From Bacillota bacterium (GTDB lineage Bacteria; Bacillota; Bacilli; Alicyclobacillales; SLC66), in the NCBI GenBank assembly GCA_021797415.1, contig JAJZZT010000554.1, forward strand, positions 1 to 8,079: 8,079 bases of DNA, in the 5' to 3' direction. Both the position numbers and the translations under genes were made by a program. The notes beneath the pieces are model-generated. The model was not told the origin of the DNA. It saw nothing but the letters and a program-made list of their open reading frames with translations, and made no database searches. This document shows, one piece after another, positions 1 to 5,900 of the stretch (position 1 is the stretch's first letter; each line of letters opens with the position of its first letter).

Positions 1-411
1 TTTTTCAACGTCTTCCCGATTCCTTCCTTGGAATCCACCCTGCTCGCACAAAACTACGGTCCCCCCAACGCCGCTCCCTCGGCTCCGGGAACCGTTGCGA
101 CCGTGGGGCTGGGCTTTGGTCCGAAGGTGAACATTCCGGGCATCGGGTACACCAACCTGGCGGAGTCGCTCATGACTGCCGGGTACGTGTCCGATCCCGC
201 CAAGGTGCGCCAGTTGGTGTTGGACTACGCCAAACTGGTGAATCAAAATGTGCCGTTCTTGGAGTATGACACCAAGGCGTCCGAGACCTACTGGAGTACC
301 GCGACGTACACGGACTGGCCGTCTCTTGGCAACAAGACGCTGTGGGATGCAGGGGAGCCCAGTACCCTGCTTCTCATGATGATGCAGGGCTATATTCGCC
401 CTGTCAACTGA
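1..411 (+). CDS. Extracellular solute-binding protein, family 5-like (SBP 1), C-terminal part only
   Basis: The frame is open from base 1, so the gene begins upstream of the window; the TTG at 28 is an internal codon, not a start. About 136 C-terminal residues are visible. They match the tail of the two SBPs that follow: an FF..FP aromatic stretch at the edge, a YWSTATYTDWPS segment that parallels the FFYSTKRFTDWP segment of the others, a following W, and the same final QGYIRPV before the stop. The middle part (residues about 25-90 of the fragment) is otherwise strongly diverged, so this is an older paralogue than the 2/3 pair. No cysteine is present. By homology it would be an exported ligand-binding subunit of an ABC importer; the ligand cannot be told from this fragment. 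The assignment rests on similarity to the neighbours rather than on a family motif in the fragment itself. Confidence 0.85.
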   Translation, partial: FFNVFPIPSLESTLLAQNYGPPNAAPSAPGTVATVGLGFGPKVNIPGIGYTNLAESLMTAGYVSDPAKVRQLVLDYAKLVNQNVPFLEYDTKASETYWSTATYTDWPSLGNKTLWDAGEPSTLLLMMMQGYIRPVN

Positions 412-426
412 TCTATCCTCGCAGAC

Positions 427-466
427 AGGCGGTCGATCCGGGGGCGGTCCTTTGAAGCACGCGGGA
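427..466 (+). repeat. Conserved intergenic spacer element, copy A (upstream of SBP 2)
   Basis: This 40-nt stretch between SBP 1 and SBP 2 aligns without gaps to 2413-2452 between SBP 2 and SBP 3, with 34 of 40 positions equal by hand count. Both copies begin 15-16 nt after the preceding stop codon. The best conserved parts are a 15-nt block at 427-441 and a 14-nt block at 453-466. Function is unknown: it may only be a relic of tandem duplication, or a retained leader or mRNA element. Confidence 0.75.
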
Positions 467-488
467 AGGGCCGTCCCGAATATCCCGT

Positions 489-640
489 CATCTCAAGGGG
501 AGGAAGAAAGACATGATAAAACGGATTCGCCTTGCAAGACCGTTGGCGGTGCTCGCCGGTGCGGGGCTGCTCATGGCGGGAATCGGCGGGACAAGCGCCG
601 CTGCCGCAACCGGCGCGGCAACGGCGTCGGGCACGCTGAC
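489..640 (+). repeat. Near-identical leader block, copy A (RBS, start and signal peptide of SBP 2)
   Basis: Bases 489-640 align without gaps to 2477-2628 (constant offset of 1988) with about six mismatches in 152 positions, at 500, 505, 515, 518, 521 and one near 557. The block covers the Shine-Dalgarno, the start codon and the whole signal peptide. Identity collapses immediately after it, in the first part of the mature protein. Such a sharp edge suggests recent gene conversion or unequal crossing-over between the paralogues. Confidence 0.85.
495..504 (+). promoter_or_regulatory. Ribosome binding site of SBP 2
   Basis: AAGGGGAGGA lies 8 nt upstream of the ATG at 513. It is a strong Shine-Dalgarno match and fixes this start, which is also the first residue of a well-formed signal peptide. 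Confidence 0.85.
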
Positions 641-2396
641 GGGTATGTATCCCTACAATACTGCGGCCGATTGGAACCCTTTTTCTCCGGGGAGCACGGC
701 AGCCAGCGTGGGCAGCCTATTGGCGTTTTCCCCGTTGGCGATCGTGTCAGCCTCAAACAAAAACCTTGGAAATTATTTCTATGGACAACTCGCGAGTTCC
801 TGGGGATACACGGACAACTATCACCAGTTTGTGGTCCATCTGCGACCGAATCTCAAATGGAATAACGGTACGTCGCTGACCAGCAACGATGTGTTGGTCA
901 GTTGGGAGCTTTACGGGTTGGAGGGAGTCTGGAATGCGCTCGGCATTACCGGTATCACCACGCCGGATGCGAGTACGGTCGTATTTCATATCAGTCCTGC
1001 CGCGTTTTATTCGGCCGCGCGTGAGCAGAGCATCTTGACTCCGGTGATCGTTCCGGCTTCTTTGTACCAGAAGTTTCTGCCGACTCCGCAGGAGTTTCAG
1101 CAAATCATCCAAAATCAGGAGCATCCGTTGTCGGCCAACGCCAGCAAGACGGCGACGGCGCAGTCAACCCAGATCAGTACGAACGACACCAACCTTGTCA
1201 CGACTTTGCAGGCGTACAATCCGGGACAGAACGGGCTCGTGACGGCAGGTCCCTATGAAGTGACCGGATTTTCGCCGAGTGAAGTGGATTTCAAGAAAAA
1301 TCCGAATAATTGGGCTGCCGCCAATGTCCACGCGGAGAACGTCATCGTCCGGAATCGTACCAGTGTGGAAGCAGTCCAAAATTTCTTAGTGTCTGGTGTG
1401 ATCGACCTGCAGGGTTATCAGCCGACCACACCCATCTACAATGCGATCATGAGCCGCAATCGGCCCTATATGCACCTTGCCAAACCTAACGGTTTTCTCA
1501 CGCTGCAGGGAACCATGTTTTCCGCTCGGGTCTATCCTTTTAACCTGGTCCAGGTGCGCCAGGCGTTCGAGTATCTCTTGAACCGCAAGACGATCAATAC
1601 CATCGCCGATCCTTTGGTCGGCCAACCGATCTCCATTCCGGCCGGCGTCCCCAACAGCGTGCTGCAAGCGTATCTCACACCGGCCCAGATCAAAACTCTG
1701 AACCCGTACAACTACAGTCCGGCGAAGGCCGCACAGCTCCTGCGCTCCGCCCGCTTTACGCAGAAAGGCGGAAAGTGGTACTTGCCAAACGGCAAACCGT
1801 TTACGGTGACGGTATACAGTGCGGCCGCGCAGGCAAGTTGGGATCTTCAGGCCAGTGCGGTTGCGAACGGATTGACTCAGTTTGGCATTCCGTCCAAAGT
1901 TCAGCTCTGGCCGTTTACCTCGTATGCGACCAACCTGATGCAGGGGAACTACTCCGTGTTTGAGGGATACAACTTCTTCTGGCCATACCAAGCATGGAAT
2001 TCATTTACTTCCACGTTTCAAAGCTTTGGCAGCGATCTTTCCTACTCTGCAACCGGCCAGCCCGTGATCACGGCTGGGCATGCTGGCATGGGTCTCCCGT
2101 GGAAGGCGTCTGTGCCGGGCGTCGGCACGATCAACCCGATACGGCTTTCCTGGGAGTTTACCCATACCCCGAGTGTCGCGAAGCAAAAGCAGATCGCGTA
2201 TGAACTGATCCGGTTCATGAACTACAGCGCTTGGCCCGGCTCGATTCTGGCACAGGAACAATCATTCTTCTATTCAACCAAACGGTTTACCGACTGGCCC
2301 GTTCACCGTTCATTCTGGACGTTGGGCGGCGAGGGACCCGCCAATGCATTGGTGACGGTTGCCGAAGAACAGGGCTATATCCGCCCGGTCGGCTGA
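513..2396 (+). CDS. Extracellular solute-binding protein, family 5 (SBP 2)
   Basis: A 627-aa secreted binding subunit of a peptide/nickel/oligosaccharide-type ABC importer (SBP_bac_5 family). Residues 1-32 form a Sec signal: basic MIKRIRLARP, a hydrophobic core, then TSAAAATG with an AXA-type cleavage site near residue 31. There is no lipobox and no cysteine anywhere. Family hallmarks are LRPNLKW followed by NGTSLTSNDVLVSWELY (about 110-134, the usual 'kwsdG.plta.DV' region) and QVRQAFEYLLNRKTI (347-361, the usual 'vRqAl..AiDR.kI' region). The length is normal for the family. It is about 78% identical to SBP 3, with differences concentrated in residues about 44-90 and 437-505; in family 5 proteins such variable segments may line the ligand site (inference). 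The protein is rich in Asn, Gln, Ser, Thr and aromatic residues. Ligand unknown: the adjacent sulfatase and mannosidase favour an oligosaccharide, while a peptide ligand remains possible. No permease or ATPase lies between the SBP genes. Confidence 0.93.
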   Translation: MIKRIRLARPLAVLAGAGLLMAGIGGTSAAAATGAATASGTLTGMYPYNTAADWNPFSPGSTAASVGSLLAFSPLAIVSASNKNLGNYFYGQLASSWGYTDNYHQFVVHLRPNLKWNNGTSLTSNDVLVSWELYGLEGVWNALGITGITTPDASTVVFHISPAAFYSAAREQSILTPVIVPASLYQKFLPTPQEFQQIIQNQEHPLSANASKTATAQSTQISTNDTNLVTTLQAYNPGQNGLVTAGPYEVTGFSPSEVDFKKNPNNWAAANVHAENVIVRNRTSVEAVQNFLVSGVIDLQGYQPTTPIYNAIMSRNRPYMHLAKPNGFLTLQGTMFSARVYPFNLVQVRQAFEYLLNRKTINTIADPLVGQPISIPAGVPNSVLQAYLTPAQIKTLNPYNYSPAKAAQLLRSARFTQKGGKWYLPNGKPFTVTVYSAAAQASWDLQASAVANGLTQFGIPSKVQLWPFTSYATNLMQGNYSVFEGYNFFWPYQAWNSFTSTFQSFGSDLSYSATGQPVITAGHAGMGLPWKASVPGVGTINPIRLSWEFTHTPSVAKQKQIAYELIRFMNYSAWPGSILAQEQSFFYSTKRFTDWPVHRSFWTLGGEGPANALVTVAEEQGYIRPVG

Positions 2397-2412
2397 TTGA
2401 GTCTTGCAGACC

Positions 2413-2452
2413 AGGCGGTCGATCCGGAGACGGTATCCTGAAGCACGCGGGA
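2413..2452 (+). repeat. Conserved intergenic spacer element, copy B (upstream of SBP 3)
   Basis: Partner of 427-466: gapless alignment, 34 of 40 positions equal. I did not find a third copy in the 4391-4515 gap after SBP 3. That places the element upstream of SBP genes and suggests the duplicated unit is spacer plus SBP. No clear hairpin or T-tract is present in either copy. Confidence 0.75.
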
Positions 2453-2476
2453 CAACAGTCATCCATAAAAAACGAT

Positions 2477-2628
2477 CATCTCAAGGGAAGGACGAAAGAC
2501 ATCATGAACCGGATTCGCCTTGCAAGACCGTTGGCGGTGCTCGCCAGTGCGGGGCTGCTCATGGCGGGAATCGGCGGGACAAGCGCCGCTGCCGCAACCG
2601 GCGCGGCAACGGCGTCGGGCACGCTGAC
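2477..2628 (+). repeat. Near-identical leader block, copy B (RBS, start and signal peptide of SBP 3)
   Basis: Partner of 489-640. Within it, the ATG of SBP 2 (513-515) aligns to ATC (2501-2503), and the ATG of SBP 3 (2504-2506) aligns to the ATA second codon of SBP 2. The start codon has therefore moved by exactly one codon between the paralogues. Confidence 0.85.
2483..2492 (+). promoter_or_regulatory. Ribosome binding site of SBP 3
   Basis: AAGGGAAGGA lies 11 nt upstream of the ATG at 2504. It decides the start: the open frame runs back to 2231 inside SBP 2, but only the 2504 ATG has both a Shine-Dalgarno and a signal peptide directly behind it. Confidence 0.8.
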
Positions 2629-4390
2629 CACCAGTGCGCCCACCGGCTATGTCGCCGTGGCCGATTGGAACCCGTTTTCACCGAGTTCAACCGTCATGAC
2701 CGCGGTCGGCCCCCTGGCGTTCTCGCCGCTTTCCATCATATCCAACTCAAACAAGGATCTTGGCAATTATTATTACGGGCAACTGGCGAGTTCCTGGGGA
2801 TACACGGACAACTATCACCAGTTTGTGGTCCATCTGCGCCCGAACCTCAAGTGGAGTAATGGAACAGCGCTGACCAGCAACGACGTGTTGGTGACCTGGG
2901 AGCTCTATGGATTGGAGGGGGTGTGGAATACGCTCGGCATCACCGGCGTCACCACACCGGACGCCGGCACGGTTGTGTTTCACATCAGCCCAAGTGCGTT
3001 GTATTCGGCCGCGCGTGAGCAGAGCATCCTGACTCCGGTGATTGCTCCGGCCGCCTTGTACCAGAAGTTTCTGCCGAGTCCGCAGGAGTTTCAGCAGATC
3101 ATCCAAAATCAGGAGCATCCGTTGCCAGCCAACGCCAGCAAGACGGCGACGGCGCAGGAAAGTCAGATCAGTGCGCTCGACACGAAACTCGTCGCAGCAT
3201 TGGAAGCGTACAATCCGGGCCAGAGCGGACTCGTGACGGCCGGGCCCTATGAGGTGACCGGGTTTTCTCCGAGTGAGGTGGACCTGCAGAAGAACCCGTA
3301 CAACTGGGCCGCGGCCAATGTGCACGTACAAAATGTCGTGATGCGCAACACGATCAGTGCGACGACCGTCCAAAATGCCTTGGTGTCCGGCGCCTTTGAT
3401 GTGGCGGGCTTCCAGCCGATCACCCCCCTGTACAACGCGATCATGAGCCGCAATCGACCGTACATGCACTTCGTCAAGCCAAAGGGCTTCCTCATGGTCA
3501 GGGGTACCATGTTTTCCGCTCGGGTCTATCCTTTTAACCTGGTCCAGGTGCGCCAGGCGTTCGAATACCTCCTGAACCGCAAGGCCATCATGACCCTCTC
3601 CGATCCCGTGGCAGGTGTTCCGGTGACGATTCCGGCCGGCGTCCCCGACAGCGTGCTGCAAGCGTATCTCACGCCGGCCCAGATCAAGACCCTGAACCCG
3701 TACAACTTCAGTCCGGCCAAGGCCGCACAGCTCCTGCGCTCCGCCCGCTTTACGCAGAAAGGCGGAAAGTGGTACTTGCCCAACGGAAAACCGTTTACGG
3801 TGACGGTTTACAGTCCGGCCACGCTGCCCACTGCGGATCTTCAAGGCAGTGCCGTGGCAGGTGAGTTGACACAATTCGGCATTCCGTCCAAGGTTCAGTT
3901 ATGGCCGATCACCTCCCTTGGCGCCAATCTGTTTGCAGGGAAGTATGGAGTGTATGAGGCCTACGACCAATTTTTCCCGTTCCAAGTGTGGAATTCATTT
4001 GCCACTTTATTTGAAGGTTTCGGCAGCGATCTTTCGTATTCCGCAACCGGCCAGCCCGTGATCACGGCCGGGCATGCTGGCATGGGTCTCCCGTGGAAGG
4101 CGTCTGTGCCGGGCGTCGGTACGATCAACCCGATCCGGCTCGCCTGGGAGATCGCTCATACGCCGAGCGCCGCCAGGCAAAAGCAGATTGCGTACGACCT
4201 GATCAAGTTCATGAACTACAATGCTTGGCCGGGAACATTTTTTCTTCAGGACCAGACTTTCTTTTACTCCACCAAGCGGTTTACCGACTGGCCCACGAAT
4301 CGCTCGTTCTGGACGTTTGGCGGCAACGGGAGTGCCGACTACCTGATCACGGTTGCCGAAGAACAGGGATACATCCGTCCGGTGCAGTGA
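2504..4390 (+). CDS. Extracellular solute-binding protein, family 5 (SBP 3)
   Basis: A 628-aa paralogue of SBP 2 from a tandem duplication. The signal peptide is almost the same (MNRIRLARP, hydrophobic core, TSAAAATG), again without a lipobox and without any cysteine in the protein. The family 5 motifs are present: LRPNLKW with SNGTALTSNDVLVTWELY in the N-terminal third, and QVRQAFEYLLNRKAI near residue 348. The C-terminus ends in QGYIRPVQ, as in all three SBPs. Differences from SBP 2 are patchy: residues about 44-91 are only about half identical and 438-506 about 58% identical, whereas the segments between are 75-90% identical. The two proteins may therefore bind related but distinct ligands (inference). 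The gene lies 107 nt after SBP 2 and 125 nt before the sulfatase. That last gap lacks the SBP spacer element and shows no obvious promoter or terminator to me, so co-transcription with the enzymes is possible but not shown. Confidence 0.93.
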   Translation: MNRIRLARPLAVLASAGLLMAGIGGTSAAAATGAATASGTLTTSAPTGYVAVADWNPFSPSSTVMTAVGPLAFSPLSIISNSNKDLGNYYYGQLASSWGYTDNYHQFVVHLRPNLKWSNGTALTSNDVLVTWELYGLEGVWNTLGITGVTTPDAGTVVFHISPSALYSAAREQSILTPVIAPAALYQKFLPSPQEFQQIIQNQEHPLPANASKTATAQESQISALDTKLVAALEAYNPGQSGLVTAGPYEVTGFSPSEVDLQKNPYNWAAANVHVQNVVMRNTISATTVQNALVSGAFDVAGFQPITPLYNAIMSRNRPYMHFVKPKGFLMVRGTMFSARVYPFNLVQVRQAFEYLLNRKAIMTLSDPVAGVPVTIPAGVPDSVLQAYLTPAQIKTLNPYNFSPAKAAQLLRSARFTQKGGKWYLPNGKPFTVTVYSPATLPTADLQGSAVAGELTQFGIPSKVQLWPITSLGANLFAGKYGVYEAYDQFFPFQVWNSFATLFEGFGSDLSYSATGQPVITAGHAGMGLPWKASVPGVGTINPIRLAWEIAHTPSAARQKQIAYDLIKFMNYNAWPGTFFLQDQTFFYSTKRFTDWPTNRSFWTFGGNGSADYLITVAEEQGYIRPVQ

Positions 4391-4500
4391 CCGACTGTGA
4401 TATGCGCTTTTGGCGGTTTCGGGCATTGCGGACGGAACAGCTTGGCGCAGGGGTTCAACAGGAGTCCGTGAAGCAGTCTGTGTCACGGAGACGGACCGAA

Positions 4501-4508
4501 AGAGGGGA
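4501..4508 (+). promoter_or_regulatory. Ribosome binding site of the sulfatase gene
   Basis: AGAGGGGA lies 7 nt before the ATG at 4516. It supports that start over the much longer open frame reaching back to 4093, whose upstream part overlaps SBP 3 out of frame and reads as non-protein sequence. Confidence 0.7.
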
Positions 4509-4515
4509 TCGACGA

Positions 4516-5880
4516 ATGACTGACGATCAAAAGAGTTTGCCAGGCACAAGGCCGAACGTGATCTGGATTTTCGGCGACCAGCACAGGGCCCAGGCGACGG
4601 GTTACAACCAGGATCCGAACGCCGTCACACCCAATATCGACAATCTGGCTGCATCAGGAATGAATTTCCGCCAGGCGGTTTCCGGCTTTCCGCTGTGCTG
4701 TCCGTACCGGGGGTCGCTCTTGACCGGCCGGTACCCGCACAAGGTGGTGCCCGGACACGAGCATCGTCTTCCTCCGGACCAACCGACCATTGCGCATGCC
4801 TTTCGCGATGCGGGTTACCGTACGGCCTATTTTGGCAAATGGCATCTTGACGGGTTCCGCGAACGAAACGGCAGGGCGGCCATGCACATCATCCCCCCGG
4901 AACGCCGCGGCGGCTTCCAAGAGTGGATCGGATACGAAAACAACAACAGTCAGTGGGATTGCTGGGTGCATGGCGGAGAGGGCGACGAAGCGTTCCACCG
5001 CAGACTGCCGGGGTACGAGACCGATGAACTGACCAACCTGCTGATTGCGTATATCCGGGAGCGGGGAGCGGGAAATCCGCGCGCCGGAGATCAACCGTTT
5101 TTCGCCGTGTTGTCCGTCCAGCCGCCCCACAATCCCTACCTGGCGCCAAGCGATGTACGTGGTGGATATACCCCCGGTGAGATCCGTCTGCGGCCCAATG
5201 TGCCCGACATTCCGAGGATCGTTGATGAGGCGAGACGGAATCTTGCCGGGTACTACGCGATGATTGAGAATCTGGATTTCAATGTCGGCCGGGTGATCGA
5301 TGTATTGCGCGAAGAAGGGCTTTTCGACCATACGCACATCGTCTTTTTCAGCGACCACGGGGACATGCACGGATCGCACGGACAATTTGAAAAGACGAAG
5401 CCGTTTGAAGAGTCCATCCGGGTTCCGTTTATTGTGAGTGGAGAACAGTCGATCTATAACGGGCGCAGGAGAGGCCAGACCGACGTGCCGTTGAACCACG
5501 TGGATGTGGCCCCGACCACTCTGGGACTGTGCGGTATCGAGAAGCCGTCATGGATGGAGGGAACAGACTATTCACACCTGAGACTGGCGTCGCGCAAAAA
5601 GGGGGAAGAGCCTGATTCCGCCTATCTGCAGTACGTGATTCCCGTGGGTTACCATCACACTATGGACCGGCCGTGGCGAGGGGTTGTCACCCGCGACGGC
5701 TGGAAGTACGTCGCTTTCGAGGGGGTGCCGTGGCTGCTGTTCAACCTGAACGAAGACCCGTACGAACTTGTGAATTGCGCCCACAACCCGCTCTATGCGG
5801 AGATCCGGCGCAGGCTGAACAATCGGTTGAATGAGTGGATTCACCAGACGGGAGATCAATTCGAGCTTCCCGCATTATAA
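4516..5880 (+). CDS. Type I sulfatase (alkaline phosphatase superfamily, formylglycine-dependent)
   Basis: A complete 454-aa sulfuric ester hydrolase. Visible family features, in order: RPNVIWIFGDQ (metal-site D21), then CCPYR followed by GSLLTGR at 61-72, the C-X-P-X-R sulfatase signature whose C61 would be converted to formylglycine. YFGKWHL supplies K108 and H110. PPHNPY has H205. FFSDHGDMHG followed by SHG supplies the metal ligands D280 and H281, and K295 follows. WKYV and LFNLNEDPYELVN near the C-terminus are typical of sulfatases. The D-H pair at 280-281 in place of D-N resembles choline-sulfatase and phosphonate monoester hydrolase relatives, so the exact substrate is open. No signal peptide or membrane segment is seen, so it should act in the cytosol on an imported substrate. 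The Cys-type motif needs a maturation enzyme (FGE or anSME) encoded elsewhere. The GH38 gene follows after 20 nt, indicating an operon and a sulfated sugar substrate (inference). Confidence 0.93.
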   Translation: MTDDQKSLPGTRPNVIWIFGDQHRAQATGYNQDPNAVTPNIDNLAASGMNFRQAVSGFPLCCPYRGSLLTGRYPHKVVPGHEHRLPPDQPTIAHAFRDAGYRTAYFGKWHLDGFRERNGRAAMHIIPPERRGGFQEWIGYENNNSQWDCWVHGGEGDEAFHRRLPGYETDELTNLLIAYIRERGAGNPRAGDQPFFAVLSVQPPHNPYLAPSDVRGGYTPGEIRLRPNVPDIPRIVDEARRNLAGYYAMIENLDFNVGRVIDVLREEGLFDHTHIVFFSDHGDMHGSHGQFEKTKPFEESIRVPFIVSGEQSIYNGRRRGQTDVPLNHVDVAPTTLGLCGIEKPSWMEGTDYSHLRLASRKKGEEPDSAYLQYVIPVGYHHTMDRPWRGVVTRDGWKYVAFEGVPWLLFNLNEDPYELVNCAHNPLYAEIRRRLNNRLNEWIHQTGDQFELPAL

Positions 5881-5885
5881 ACATC

Positions 5886-5895
5886 GAGGGAGTGA
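5886..5895 (+). promoter_or_regulatory. Ribosome binding site of the GH38 gene
   Basis: GAGGGAGTGA lies 5 nt upstream of the ATG at 5901, in the 20-nt gap after the sulfatase stop. An in-frame GTG at 5892 falls inside this site and is a less likely start. Confidence 0.75.
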
Positions 5896-5900
5896 TTGTC

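Noticed and set aside
462..478. Possible small hairpin CGGGA...TCCCG in the SBP 1-SBP 2 spacer as a terminator
   Set aside because: The stem is only 5 bp, no T-tract follows, and the other spacer does not conserve it.
452..483. Possible promoter in the SBP 1-SBP 2 spacer (TTGAAG as -35)
   Set aside because: No acceptable -10 box at 16-18 nt spacing, and the downstream half is not conserved in the other spacer.
2231..2503. N-terminal extension of SBP 3 back into the end of SBP 2
   Set aside because: It overlaps SBP 2 in another frame, has no Shine-Dalgarno support and would bury the signal peptide internally.
2747..3874. A 375-codon open frame on the - strand inside SBP 3, with a similar one (1386-1991) inside SBP 2
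   Set aside because: Both are antisense shadows of the paralogous SBP genes. Their mutual similarity follows from the sense-strand duplication.
4093..4515. N-terminal extension of the sulfatase into SBP 3
   Set aside because: It overlaps SBP 3 out of frame, and the sulfatase fold begins directly after the ATG at 4516, which has its own ribosome binding site.
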